Shown: positions 1 through 8,366, counted from the first letter of the stretch. The stretch: 39,671 bases of DNA from JAFGPJ01 sp964439135 (GCA_964439135.1 CAYTNN010000009.1:1-39671), one strand, 5' to 3'. Program-made: numbers and translations. The notes: generated from the sequence alone by a model not told the origin.

Positions 1-33
1 CTCCGAAAGCCGAATAATGTACTTTTTGACCAT
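1..33 (-). CDS. 5' end of a probable IS630-type transposase (partial)
   Basis: Only the first 11 codons lie in the window. Read on the minus strand they give MVKKYIIRLSE, starting with ATG at position 33. A strong Shine-Dalgarno GGAGG (complement of 41-45) sits 7 nt upstream. This opening resembles the N-terminus of IS630-family transposases, which commonly begin with a short basic stretch followed by an 'RLS(D/E)EER' helix. The match rests on a very short peptide, so the family call is tentative. The presence of a start site is well supported by the ribosome binding site. Confidence 0.45.
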   Translation of the reverse strand, partial: MVKKYIIRLSE

Positions 34-436
<403 letters not shown>

Positions 437-1669
437 ATGGCAGAACATTTTAATAAATACATGTTAAAGAACGGGATGGTCCTTCTGGGTGAGCCGATGG
501 AAGCGGTCGAGTCGGTGGCGTTTGATTTTATGCTGCCGGCCGGGGAGGCATGCCTGCCGGACGGTTGCTGCGGGGCCGGAAATGTAATTGCCGACTGGAT
601 TTTCAGAGGGGCCGGCGATAAAGACAGCAGGCAGCTCAGCGATGCAATTGATGGGCTGGGGCTGGTCCGCGGCCGGTCGGTCGGCAGCTCTCATATTGCC
701 ATCGGTGCGGCATTGGAAGCCGGAAATCTGGCAGAAGCGTTGGATTTGCATGCGGACATTATACTTAGACCCAGCCTGAAAGACGACCAGTTTGAACTAG
801 CAAGGCAACTGGCGATTGACGAGGTATTGTCTTTAGATGATGACCCTCGGCATAAGGTGATGCTCAAACTGAGGGAGCAGTTTTATCCGAATCCACTGGG
901 ACGCAGCACAGTCGGAGATATCGCAGAATTGAAGGCTTTAACGGCTCAGCTATCGGGGCAGATTATAAAAGATAAATTCAATCTTTCGCAGACGATTTTT
1001 TCTGTCGCCGGTAAATACGATTTTGATGCCGTTTGTCAACAGATAGAGAGACTGTTTGAATCTGAGCCACAAGAGGGCGGCGAATTCATAACGTTGGGCC
1101 CGAGACAGGGAAAATATACGCATATCGATAATGACGGTGCGCAGGTGCACATTGCCCTGATGACCGAAACGATCAAGCCCACCGATGAGGACTACTACAA
1201 TGCCAGAGTTGCAATATCGGTTCTTTCTGGCGGGATGAGCGCCAGATTATTCACGGAGGTCAGGGAAAAACGGGGTCTGTGCTACGCGATAGGGGCGAGG
1301 TATCACGCCCTGAAGGAAGCGGCCGGCATTATGTGCTACGCAGGCACGACACCGGACAAGGCCCAGGAGACGCTCGATTGTGTCATCGGCGAATTCAATC
1401 GGCTTAGCGAAGGAATCAGCGAGGAAGAAATCGACAGGGCCAAAGTCGGACTCAAAAGCTCGCTGATCCTGCAGAGCGAATCGTCCAGCAGCAGAGCCGG
1501 TGCCATTGGAAGCGATCACTATATATTAGGCAGAGTTCGCAGCCTCGACGAAATCAAGGACAGGATCGAGGCAACCAGTGTTGATTCGGTTCTGGCATTT
1601 TTACGAAATAATCCGTTCGGCGACTTTACGGTTGTGACGATCGGCCCGAAGCAGGTCAAAATACAGTAG
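437..1669 (+). CDS. M16-family peptidase homologue, non-catalytic partner
   Basis: The 410-residue product has the two-lobed organisation of the insulinase/mitochondrial-processing-peptidase family (M16): an N-terminal lobe, then the lobe containing the conserved 'ARLFTEVREKRGLCYAIGA' stretch near residues 275-293. The HxxEH zinc motif expected near residues 40-60 is absent; that region is rich in cysteine and glycine instead. It is therefore probably the inactive partner of the gene immediately downstream (8-bp gap), which keeps the motif. Such active/inactive M16 pairs form heterodimers in other bacteria. An ATG preceded by GGAG at 424-427 supports the start. It is likely periplasmic or envelope-associated, although no clear signal peptide is visible. 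Confidence 0.85.
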   Translation: MAEHFNKYMLKNGMVLLGEPMEAVESVAFDFMLPAGEACLPDGCCGAGNVIADWIFRGAGDKDSRQLSDAIDGLGLVRGRSVGSSHIAIGAALEAGNLAEALDLHADIILRPSLKDDQFELARQLAIDEVLSLDDDPRHKVMLKLREQFYPNPLGRSTVGDIAELKALTAQLSGQIIKDKFNLSQTIFSVAGKYDFDAVCQQIERLFESEPQEGGEFITLGPRQGKYTHIDNDGAQVHIALMTETIKPTDEDYYNARVAISVLSGGMSARLFTEVREKRGLCYAIGARYHALKEAAGIMCYAGTTPDKAQETLDCVIGEFNRLSEGISEEEIDRAKVGLKSSLILQSESSSSRAGAIGSDHYILGRVRSLDEIKDRIEATSVDSVLAFLRNNPFGDFTVVTIGPKQVKIQ

Positions 1670-1677
1670 GACGACGC

Positions 1678-2904
1678 ATGGAATTTAAGAGCGAGAAATT
1701 AGAAAACGGCTTAGTTATAATCGGCGAGATTAACAAATCTGCGAAATCGACGGCGGTTGGTTTTTTTGTGAGGACCGGCTCTCGTGACGAGACCGAACAG
1801 ATAAACGGCGTCTCGCATTTCCTGGAACATATGCTGTTCAAAGGCACGGACAAGCTCAGTGCGCTTGAAGTGAACGAGGCGTTCGACAGGACAGGTGCGC
1901 AATTCAACGCCTTCACCAGCGAGGAAAACACGGTTTATTATGCCGCTGTCCTTCCGGAATATCTGGCCGAGGTGACGGAGTTGTGGACTCAGTTGATGAG
2001 GCCGGCCCTTAGAGACGAAGATTTCAATATCGAAAAGAACGTCATCAAAGAAGAAATTGCGATGTACAAGGACATGCCGAGCTTCGACGTGATGGAGCGG
2101 TGCAGAACTCTGCACTTCGATGGACATCCGTGCGGCAACAGTGTGCTTGGCAGCGAAGAAAGTGTCGACAATTTGACCGCCGAACAGATGCGTGCCTATT
2201 TCGTAAAGCGTTATGCGCCGAACAATATTGTCCTTGCCTGTGCTGGGAATTTCGATTGGGACCGGATACGCTCCCTGGCGGCAAATTCCTGCAGCGACTG
2301 GCAGCAGCAGACCGTCGAACGGAAACTCAGTCACAGCGAGTGCAGCAGGAAGAAGCAGCGGCTTGAAAAGGCAAATCTGGCCCGCGAGCATATATGCCTG
2401 ATGAGTGCCGGCGTGTCCGCTCAGGACCCGAGGAGATTTGCCGCTTCGCTTTTGGGCACGATTATCGGAGACGACGTCGGGTCGCGGTTTTTCTGGGAGC
2501 TGGTGGACAAGGCATTGGCGGAAGCTGCGTCGATGCAGTTCGGAGCGATGGACGGCACGGGGGCCTTTTGCAGTTATATTCGCTGCGGCAGTGACAACGT
2601 TACGAAAGTGTTCGATATTGTCAGAGGCATTTTTGATGATTTAACCCGGAGCGGTGTTACCGAAGATGAGTTGACGAAAGCTAAAAACAAGATATTGAGC
2701 GCTTTGGTGATTAAGAACGAGCTGCCGATGGGCCGGCTGGTCGACCTTGGTTTTAACTGGACATATTTGCAGCAGTATCGAACGATCGAAGACGATGTCA
2801 TTGCGATCAAGCAAGTCACCGTCGATGATGTCCGTACGCTGATAGAGCAATTCAGGCCGGGCGATTTCACACAACTTTCCCTGGGCCCAGTGCGAAGTGA
2901 TTGA
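1678..2904 (+). CDS. M16-family zinc peptidase, catalytic partner
   Basis: This 408-residue M16 metallopeptidase carries the inverted zinc motif HFLEH at residues 47-51, in the context 'GVSHFLEHMLFKGT', which is diagnostic of the pitrilysin/processing-peptidase family. The downstream acidic stretch (EEIAMYKD, about residues 123-130) supplies the third zinc ligand. The length fits the roughly 420-residue bacterial processing-peptidase type. It starts 8 bp after the upstream non-catalytic homologue, so the two are probably co-translated as a heterodimeric peptidase. The natural substrate cannot be read from the sequence. The downstream sulfatase gene begins 18 bp further on, so they may share a transcript without sharing a function. 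Confidence 0.9.
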   Translation: MEFKSEKLENGLVIIGEINKSAKSTAVGFFVRTGSRDETEQINGVSHFLEHMLFKGTDKLSALEVNEAFDRTGAQFNAFTSEENTVYYAAVLPEYLAEVTELWTQLMRPALRDEDFNIEKNVIKEEIAMYKDMPSFDVMERCRTLHFDGHPCGNSVLGSEESVDNLTAEQMRAYFVKRYAPNNIVLACAGNFDWDRIRSLAANSCSDWQQQTVERKLSHSECSRKKQRLEKANLAREHICLMSAGVSAQDPRRFAASLLGTIIGDDVGSRFFWELVDKALAEAASMQFGAMDGTGAFCSYIRCGSDNVTKVFDIVRGIFDDLTRSGVTEDELTKAKNKILSALVIKNELPMGRLVDLGFNWTYLQQYRTIEDDVIAIKQVTVDDVRTLIEQFRPGDFTQLSLGPVRSD

Positions 2905-2922
2905 CAATAAGGAGGCAAAAAA

Positions 2923-4731
2923 GTGGGCGGCCCGACAAGAAGAGAATTTCCAAAAAGACATCGGGAAACAGACGTCCGGCTGACTCGTCGGAGTTTTCTC
3001 AAGACCGTTGGTTTTGCAGCGGCTTCGGCGGGGACTCTTTCGGTATTGCCGAGTTGTGCCGGAGTAGGGAAGGGGACAGCAGCTCAAGCAAAACAGCCGA
3101 ACGTAATTCTGGTAATGACCGATGACCAGGGCTACGGCGACCTCGGCTGTCACGGCAACGATGACATTGTGACTCGCAATCTCGACGAGCTGTATACCCA
3201 GAGTATCCGGCTGATCGATTTCCACGTGGACCCGACCTGCTCGCCGACGCGCTCGGCTCTGATGACTGGGCATTACTCATCGCGCACCGGCGTATGGCAT
3301 ACGATTATGGGCCGGTCGCTGCTAGGCAGAAATGAGGTGACAATGGCCGACGTTTTCTCTGCGAGCGGTTATCGCACCGCGATCTTCGGCAAGTGGCACC
3401 TGGGCGATAATTATCCGTACAGGCCGCAGGACAGGGGCTTTGAGGAAGTCCTGATTCACGGCGGGGGCGGCGTAGGTCAGGGGCCCGATTACTGGGGCAA
3501 CGATTATTTTGACGATACGTACTTTCATAACGGCAAGCCGAAGAAGTTCGAGGGGTACTGTACGGATATCTGGTTCGACGGGGCTTTGAAATTCATCGAA
3601 GCCAATAAGAATCGTCCGTTCTTTTGCTACGTGCCGACCAACGCTCCACACGCGCCTTACAACGTGGCCGACAAATACAGCAAACCGTACAGAGACAAAG
3701 GCATCAAAGACAATCAAGCCAACTTCTACGGGATGATTACAAACATTGATGAGAATATGGGCCGGTTGATGCGCCGGCTTAAAGAGCTGGAGCTGGAGCG
3801 GGATACGATTCTTATCTTTATGACCGACAATGGAACATCGGGAAGTCACGCCGGAGGAATGCGGGGCAAAAAGGGCTCTGAATATGAGGGCGGGCACCGC
3901 GTGCCGTTCTTTATACGCTGGCCTGCCGGCGGGTTGAAAGACTCCGGTGATATTGACCGGCTCTCGGCACATATTGATGTGCTGCCGACGCTCATAGACT
4001 TGTGCGGCCTGAAGAAACCGGGCGGCGTAAAGTTCGACGGCGACAGCCTTGCACCGCTTTTGAAGGGCAAGACGAGCAACTGGCCCGACCGTGCGCTGCT
4101 GGTGCACTCTCAGCGGATCGAGCATCCGGAAAAGTGGCGCAAGAGCACCGTGATGACCCAACGCTGGCGACTGATTAACGGCAAGGAGCTGTACGATATC
4201 CAGGCCGATCCCGCCCAGAAGAAGGACCTCGCCGATTCGAATCCCCAGATCGTTGAGGAATTGCGTCGGTCCTATGAACAGTGGTGGGCCGATCTTTCGC
4301 AGGGTTTCGATAAGTACTGCGAGATCGTTATTGGTTCGGATAAACAGAATCCTACCCGTCTGATGTCCCACGATTGGCACGGCCCGAACCCGCCGTGGAG
4401 TCAGGAGGTGGTTCGAAGCGGCAGCCAGGCCAACGGCTTCTGGGCAGTTGAAATCCAGCGCGACGGCACGTATGAGTTCGAATTACGGCGCTGGCCCAGG
4501 GAAGCCGATGCACCGATCAACGAAGCGATTGCCGGCGGCAAGGCTATCGTCGCCACGAAGGCCCGGCTGAAAGTCGCCGACGAGGATCTGACCAGGCCGG
4601 TTCCCCACGATGCGCATAGCGTAACATTCCGGGTCGAACTTAAAGCGGGCAAAACTCGCTTGCAGACCTGGCTTACGGGTGACAACGGGACATCCCGCGG
4701 GGCGTATTATGTTTATGCAAAGCGTTTTTGA
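2923..4731 (+). CDS. Tat-exported sulfatase (arylsulfatase family, S1-type)
   Basis: The 602-residue protein opens with a twin-arginine signal (TRRSFLK, then a hydrophobic stretch and a cysteine-containing PSCAG, possibly a lipobox). The catalytic domain follows: 'NVILVMTDDQGYGDLG' holds the metal-binding aspartates, and 'DPTCSPTRSALMTG' carries the CxPxR motif, in which Cys106 would be converted to formylglycine. 'GKWHLG' and 'FMTDNGTSG' are further family motifs. A C-terminal extension of about 150 residues (from about 450) looks like a beta-rich accessory region. The GTG start at 2923 has GGAGG at 2911-2915. Sulfatases of this family are numerous in Planctomycetota and related phyla, where they desulfate polysaccharides; the actual substrate is unknown. 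Confidence 0.92.
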   Translation: MGGPTRREFPKRHRETDVRLTRRSFLKTVGFAAASAGTLSVLPSCAGVGKGTAAQAKQPNVILVMTDDQGYGDLGCHGNDDIVTRNLDELYTQSIRLIDFHVDPTCSPTRSALMTGHYSSRTGVWHTIMGRSLLGRNEVTMADVFSASGYRTAIFGKWHLGDNYPYRPQDRGFEEVLIHGGGGVGQGPDYWGNDYFDDTYFHNGKPKKFEGYCTDIWFDGALKFIEANKNRPFFCYVPTNAPHAPYNVADKYSKPYRDKGIKDNQANFYGMITNIDENMGRLMRRLKELELERDTILIFMTDNGTSGSHAGGMRGKKGSEYEGGHRVPFFIRWPAGGLKDSGDIDRLSAHIDVLPTLIDLCGLKKPGGVKFDGDSLAPLLKGKTSNWPDRALLVHSQRIEHPEKWRKSTVMTQRWRLINGKELYDIQADPAQKKDLADSNPQIVEELRRSYEQWWADLSQGFDKYCEIVIGSDKQNPTRLMSHDWHGPNPPWSQEVVRSGSQANGFWAVEIQRDGTYEFELRRWPREADAPINEAIAGGKAIVATKARLKVADEDLTRPVPHDAHSVTFRVELKAGKTRLQTWLTGDNGTSRGAYYVYAKRF

Positions 4732-4795
4732 CTTGATAACGATACTACAGAAGTCAAGTAAGAAGGAATGATTAGCATTGTAGGAGGTAATGGCG

Positions 4796-5182
4796 GTGAG
4801 TAAGGCTAAAAATGTTAAAGAAAGTGATGATAAGAAGCGGAAGCGTTCTTCGAAAGAGATGACTTCACAGCCTGCCGTAAAAAAGGCACAACTTGTAAAT
4901 GAACCGCCGGCCAAACGCGAGGATGCGATGCAAGAGACTGGTGAAATACCGAAATTCGACCTGGCCAAACAGATTATGGCCGAACAGCGAAAAATTACCG
5001 CAATAAGAAGGAAAGGCCCGGATAAAATGGCCAAGCCTCCCCCAAAGCAGCACCCGGCTGAGACGATTGGGCGGAATGTTATGCCGAGGCCGATATTATC
5101 AGGGCCGGGGCAAATTATTGCTGAGATTGTAGCAAGAGATATAGAAAATCTCTGCGTAGGTAATACTCCTTCGATTTTTTAG
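4796..5182 (+). CDS. Small lysine-rich hypothetical protein
   Basis: About 128 residues, strongly basic at the N-terminus (SKAKNVKESDDKKRKRSS) and probably disordered there, with a more ordered end. I recognise no family. An ATG at 4790 would stand only 2 bases from the Shine-Dalgarno AGGAGG (4782-4787). The GTG at 4796 is 8 bases away and is the better start. It lies 64 bp after the sulfatase and ends before an inverted repeat. The basic, low-complexity character could suit a nucleic-acid-binding protein, but nothing else supports that. Confidence 0.55.
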   Translation: MSKAKNVKESDDKKRKRSSKEMTSQPAVKKAQLVNEPPAKREDAMQETGEIPKFDLAKQIMAEQRKITAIRRKGPDKMAKPPPKQHPAETIGRNVMPRPILSGPGQIIAEIVARDIENLCVGNTPSIF

Positions 5183-5216
5183 CGAGAATAATATCATCCG
5201 GGCGGCAATATTCTCG
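5183..5216 (+). terminator. Inverted repeat after the sulfatase operon, possible terminator
   Basis: CGAGAATA (5183-5190) can pair with TATTCTCG (5209-5216) across an 18-nt loop, immediately after the TAG of the lysine-rich gene. No long T-run follows, so it does not match a classical intrinsic terminator. It may act as a transcript-end stabiliser. Confidence 0.35.
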
Positions 5217-5305
5217 AATTCTATGCCGGTTACAAAAAAGTGCAGTTTTATAGTTATCATCTTGCAATCCCGGCTTATATAGAGTAGATTATCGAAATAA
5301 TGTTC

Positions 5306-5396
5306 GGAGAGGTGGCCGAGCGGCTTAAGGCAACGGTTTGCTAAACCGTCGTAGGGGTTTACACCTCTACCGCGGGTTCGAATCCCGCCCTCTCCG
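5306..5396 (+). tRNA. tRNA-Ser (anticodon GCT)
   Basis: The acceptor arms GGAGAGG (5306-5312) and CCTCTCC (5389-5395) pair perfectly, with discriminator G at 5396 as expected for serine. The T arm reads CGGGTTCGAATCCCG, and the long variable arm is typical of a class II tRNA. The anticodon loop TTTGCTAAA gives GCT, decoding AGC/AGU. The CCA end is not encoded. A remnant of an EcsC-family gene and a regulator gene follow directly, so this tRNA probably marks the attachment edge of the island to its right. Confidence 0.96.
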
Positions 5397-5462
5397 TTCT
5401 TTTTTGGGTGCCTTCTGTAACTGCTTAGGAATGAGTAGCTTGCGGCTGTGGCCGGTCCTTTA

Positions 5463-5600
5463 GTGCCGCGAGCTTTGCCTATAGTATCGATGGCAGTTAG
5501 TGCACATTCGAATCATGAAATTATAGAACATTCGGGTAACGCGGCTTTTATGGTTTATAGAAAGCGATTCATTGAAAGAAAAAAGGAGATAACCCTATGA
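5463..5600 (+). pseudogene. 3'-terminal remnant of an EcsC-family gene
   Basis: Reading from 5463 (VPRALPIVSMAVSAHSNHE...) to a TGA at 5598-5600 gives 45 codons that match almost residue for residue the last 47 codons of the intact EcsC-family gene ending at 32031. Both contain 'VSMAVSAHSNHE' and 'HSG(N/Q)AAFMVYR(K/R)RFIERKK'. Homology begins abruptly at the sequence TGCCGCG and nothing upstream resembles the rest of the gene; the tRNA-Ser gene ends 66 bp before. Third-position differences between the copies show it is not a fresh duplicate. It is most simply a broken end left by recombination or insertion at the tRNA. Confidence 0.8.
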
Positions 5601-5610
5601 AATATGCAGG

Positions 5611-7053
5611 TTAAGCGAAAGAGTCGATTTTCTTTTTGCAGATTTCCTGGGTTAATTCCATAAGCTTTTGGACACATTGCTCAAGATGGGCCATGTCGAC
5701 TTTTGTGATATTATATGAGTCTTCGCTATAAGTATAAACTTGAGCATTGTTCAGGAGGTTGAAGATTTTGTCCTGTCGCTCGGTTGTACACGGAAAAACA
5801 GTAAGAAAAACAGGTTCGTAACTTGCGACGTACCTGCCAAGTTTTTCAAGATCACAGCTTTGGGGGTTATAACCGCTAAATACCAGTAGTATCGCTGTAT
5901 AAAAGCATTTTATAGACTGGTGAAGTTCAAAGAGGGCTTCGTTGTACCATTTTTTTTCTAAATCATATTGGAAATGAGCATAGAAATGTTTTGCCTTTTC
6001 ATTCCACGCATCGAAATTTTGCTGGGCGATTTGTTTTCTTTTCTCGAGGTTAGTTTTTCGTTTTTTTGCAAATCGAAATCTTCCGGAGTCATAAAGCATT
6101 ATTCCTTCTTCTATTATATCGGAGAAGAAGTATTGGTCATTGTTTAGTTGAGCGTTAATATACTGAATATCGTGAAAGATGAGATTTACGGTTGTTTCCG
6201 CACGGTTAAGCTTGCCCTCGACTTTATTCTGTAGTTCCGGGTTATTGGCAGCTTCGGCATACTTAGTGACAACCAGGATGTCAAAGTCGGATTTGTATTC
6301 GTATGTGCAATCCTTCTCGTTGCAGACATCTTCAACCCATTTACCACGGGCATAAGAGCCAAACAGGATTACCATCTGAACGTCATCCAGTTCCTTAAGA
6401 ATAATCTCTGTTATGGTAGATAGCTCATTGACCTTGTATTCTGGCAGGTGTGACAAGGATTTCGTCATACTGCTCTTATGGACGACTATCGCAGCAGGAT
6501 TTTTTATCCTGTCATTGCCCTGAGCGACATCATGAATAAAATTATCGAGAAAATTTTTCTTTTCAGCAGTTGCCCCCATAGATTTTCCATCTGGCGTTGC
6601 TTCAATCGCGGCAGCGTTGCCGTGAGAACCGAAAAACTTCTCGAAATAGGCGCAACTCAAACAATCTCCCATGCAGCGAATGACACCTTTGCCGAATTGT
6701 CGCACAACTACGAAGCAGTAATCTATTTCTCTTCCATATATCAGGCAGTTATTACACTCCCTCTCGCAGTTTGTTTTTTGCAGATATTCCCAGCAATGTC
6801 CTAATGCGCCAGATGTTGCGACCTTCTTCTCTTTGGGAGAACTCTTACGTTGCAGGGTTTCCAGAAAAGATATGGCTTCGGAGATGGGAATTCTGTGCTT
6901 GCCTCCTACGGTTCTGATCGTGCTGATTTTGCCCTTGTCGATCCAGCTAAGAATGGTAAAACGCGAGACGCCGCAAAACCTCGCAAGCTCGGTCGTAGTC
7001 AAATACTCTTTCCGCGGACCGGTTCCACTATAAATTGTATTTCTTACTGCCAC
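5611..7053 (-). CDS. HTH / eight-cysteine domain / nucleotidyltransferase-HEPN-like fusion protein
   Basis: The 480-residue product has three parts. Residues 17-65 form an excisionase/MerR-type helix-turn-helix (LTTTELARFCGVSRFTI, then a VGGKHRIP wing). Residues 86-134 form a cysteine-rich module beginning HCWEY, with Cys at 87, 96, 100, 103, 113, 127, 131 and 134. Residues about 215-480 hold a minimal nucleotidyltransferase (GSYARG at 232-237, DFDIL at 256-260) followed by a helical HEPN-like region. The first two parts are closely shared with the short regulator at 15014-15628, with identical cysteine spacing. GTG start. It is transcribed leftward, divergent from the main cluster across a long intergenic region, so it may control that cluster. 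The NT/HEPN part recalls HEPN-MNT toxin-antitoxin pairs, here in one chain. Confidence 0.8.
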   Translation of the reverse strand: MAVRNTIYSGTGPRKEYLTTTELARFCGVSRFTILSWIDKGKISTIRTVGGKHRIPISEAISFLETLQRKSSPKEKKVATSGALGHCWEYLQKTNCERECNNCLIYGREIDYCFVVVRQFGKGVIRCMGDCLSCAYFEKFFGSHGNAAAIEATPDGKSMGATAEKKNFLDNFIHDVAQGNDRIKNPAAIVVHKSSMTKSLSHLPEYKVNELSTITEIILKELDDVQMVILFGSYARGKWVEDVCNEKDCTYEYKSDFDILVVTKYAEAANNPELQNKVEGKLNRAETTVNLIFHDIQYINAQLNNDQYFFSDIIEEGIMLYDSGRFRFAKKRKTNLEKRKQIAQQNFDAWNEKAKHFYAHFQYDLEKKWYNEALFELHQSIKCFYTAILLVFSGYNPQSCDLEKLGRYVASYEPVFLTVFPCTTERQDKIFNLLNNAQVYTYSEDSYNITKVDMAHLEQCVQKLMELTQEICKKKIDSFA

Positions 7054-7317
7054 TTAAAACATCATTCGTTCAAATCAACATACATTTTCTATTTTTTCAA
7101 TCCTGCTAAATCAACTAAAGAAGTAGATATGGTGGAAATAGTAGGTCAAACAAGACGAAGTGTCAAGTTATTTCTCCGAAGATTTGTGAGATGAAAAAAT
7201 CTTTCAAGTGACTCATAAGTAATGTCCTGTTAATATCTAAGGGGTCAACAGTACCTTTGTCGAGGTCGCATTTTCTTTAGGTTGATTGATGTTTTTGTTG
7301 AATCTCCTAAAAATAGT

Positions 7318-7346
7318 TTGACAGGCGTTATTGGTGTAATTAAACT
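7318..7346 (+). promoter_or_regulatory. Sigma70-like promoter candidate
   Basis: TTGACA at 7318-7323 is followed after exactly 17 bases by TAAACT at 7341-7346: a perfect -35 and a 4/6 -10 element. It points rightwards towards the cluster but lies about 500 bases from the first gene, so it would imply a long leader. Support comes from sequence resemblance only. Confidence 0.3.
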
Positions 7347-7642
7347 GTGCATGTTGTTGATTTTGGCAGAGTTGGAAGGTTGCAACAACGAGTACCACCA
7401 AATGTGTGGTTTATTGCCTTTCGACAAGCGAAAATGAATTACGATGGCAGGCTTTACCGAAAATGGTGCAGGGTATTACTGTAACCGACGGGGACGGAGT
7501 GCGGGATAAGACCGAATGAGTCGAAAAACGAAAATTAGGACGATGCAATTAGACAGGATGTTTTTTACACCGAATAAAAGGCTTTTGAGAAAATAATGGC
7601 TCAGTGATTTTCGTTGCGCTATCCATTGATATATGATAATGA

Positions 7643-7672
7643 CCCAATTCTGCACCTTATAGCATAATTGGG
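7643..7672. promoter_or_regulatory. Inverted repeat, possible operator
   Basis: CCCAATT (7643-7649) and AATTGGG (7666-7672) are perfect arms, extended inward by TGC/GCA after one mismatch. The dyad lies upstream of the first cluster gene and is not followed by T residues, so an operator for a dimeric regulator fits better than a terminator. The protein that might bind it is unknown; the HTH/eight-cysteine regulators encoded nearby are candidates. Confidence 0.35.
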
Positions 7673-7720
7673 CTTGGCCTCATAATATCGAGCATGGATA
7701 GAATGCCGGCAAGGACTGCT

Positions 7721-7813
7721 GGAGTTTTTAATACTCCCCGGGGTGAGGCAGGAAAGGTTAGTAAAGATATAACCCAGCTGGCTATACAAATGGATAGCTG
7801 ACTGGGTTTTTTT
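7721..7813 (+). promoter_or_regulatory. Structured leader with terminator-like hairpin
   Basis: A small hairpin, GGAGT (7721-7725) with ACTCC (7733-7737), is followed by a GC-rich CCCCGGGG segment. A larger hairpin then follows: AACCCAG (7771-7777) pairs with CTGGGTT (7802-7808) and GCTAT (7781-7785) with ATAGC (7794-7798), running straight into a T-tract to 7813. The first gene of the cluster starts at 7848. A terminator inside the leader suggests attenuation or a riboswitch-like control. I compared it by eye with the conserved cores I know (cyclic-di-GMP, Mn, fluoride, cobalamin, TPP) and saw no match. Confidence 0.45.
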
Positions 7814-7847
7814 AATAGAGAAAAATCAACAGAGAAAGGATTTAGAG

Positions 7848-8003
7848 ATGGCAGTAATAGGGTTGGCTATATTGGGTGTACTTTTAGGAGCAGCAGGAAT
7901 GCAGTTTCTTCGTTCAAGTAAGCCGGAACTGGTGGAAAAGGCCGAAGATGGCGTAAAGCGATTTTGGAATTCAATGCCTTTTACGAAATCGGATGACAAG
8001 TAA
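7848..8003 (+). CDS. Small single-helix membrane protein
   Basis: A 51-residue protein with a glycine/alanine-rich hydrophobic N-terminus (MAVIGLAILGVLLGAAGMQF) followed by a charged amphipathic tail (PELVEKAEDGVKRFW). The ATG is preceded by AGAGAAAGGA. It is the first gene of the long plus-strand block. Its layout, a short hydrophobic helix, then R..KP and a helical tail, resembles the next gene, so the two may be related small membrane proteins. I do not recognise a named family; small proteins of this type are common in magnetosome clusters. Confidence 0.65.
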   Translation: MAVIGLAILGVLLGAAGMQFLRSSKPELVEKAEDGVKRFWNSMPFTKSDDK

Positions 8004-8060
8004 GAAAACAAAAGCCAAATAAAGTAAAACAATTCTGTGTTAACAAGGAAAGGAAATGTC

Positions 8061-8252
8061 ATGCTTAAGAGTTTAGGAATTCTGATAGGCGGGGTATTCG
8101 TCGGTGCTGTAAGCGTAGAAGTTGTACGCAGGAAATGTCCGGATGCACTGGACAAGCTGTATGCAAAAACCCGTGAAGTAGCCTCTGAGGTAAAGGAGGC
8201 TTTCAAAAATGGTTACAAAAATGCCAGTCAAACAAAGCCGGCTGCCGCTTAA
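8061..8252 (+). CDS. Small membrane-anchored protein
   Basis: A 63-residue protein: N-terminal hydrophobic helix with a GGxxxG-like pattern (LGILIGGVFVGAVSVEVV), then a basic/amphipathic helix (RRKCPDALDKLYAKTREVA) ending in an alanine-rich tail. The ATG at 8061 has AAGGAAAGG just upstream. A more upstream in-frame ATG at 8037 lacks a ribosome binding site, so I prefer 8061. It sits between the 51-residue membrane protein and the lysine/proline-rich protein, all reading the same way. No named family is recognised; a structural role in a membrane compartment is conjecture. Confidence 0.65.
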   Translation: MLKSLGILIGGVFVGAVSVEVVRRKCPDALDKLYAKTREVASEVKEAFKNGYKNASQTKPAAA

Positions 8253-8366
8253 AGAGCGAGGAATCTATAAAGCTTGAAGAGTCCGGCCTGCAGTTTATTG
8301 GCCATGGTAACTATTGTGGATATTGTTTAAAAGAAAATCTCAGGCTGGAAAAGAAAGGCACCGATA

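Larger units (their letters stand above)
7054..7847. other. Long divergent intergenic region upstream of the cluster
   Basis: Nearly 800 bases separate the minus-strand regulator from the first plus-strand gene of the cluster. I find no convincing gene in any frame; the short open stretches have no ribosome binding site or recognisable protein. It holds a promoter-like sequence (7318-7346), an inverted repeat (7643-7672) and a structured leader ending in a hairpin plus T-run (7721-7813). Given the one-way 32-kb block that follows, this is the natural control region of the cluster. Confidence 0.6.

Noticed and set aside
2574..3280. Long minus-strand frames opposite the M16 and sulfatase genes
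   Set aside because: They are antisense shadows of clearly identified genes, lack ribosome binding sites and encode low-complexity Arg/Ser-rich products.
7245..7560. Possible decayed transposase or gene in the divergent intergenic region
   Set aside because: Short frames were read in both directions; none gave a recognisable protein motif or a plausible start site.
7721..7813. Known riboswitch class in the leader
   Set aside because: By eye it does not carry the conserved cores of the cyclic-di-GMP, manganese, fluoride, cobalamin or TPP classes; only a generic terminator-type leader is claimed.
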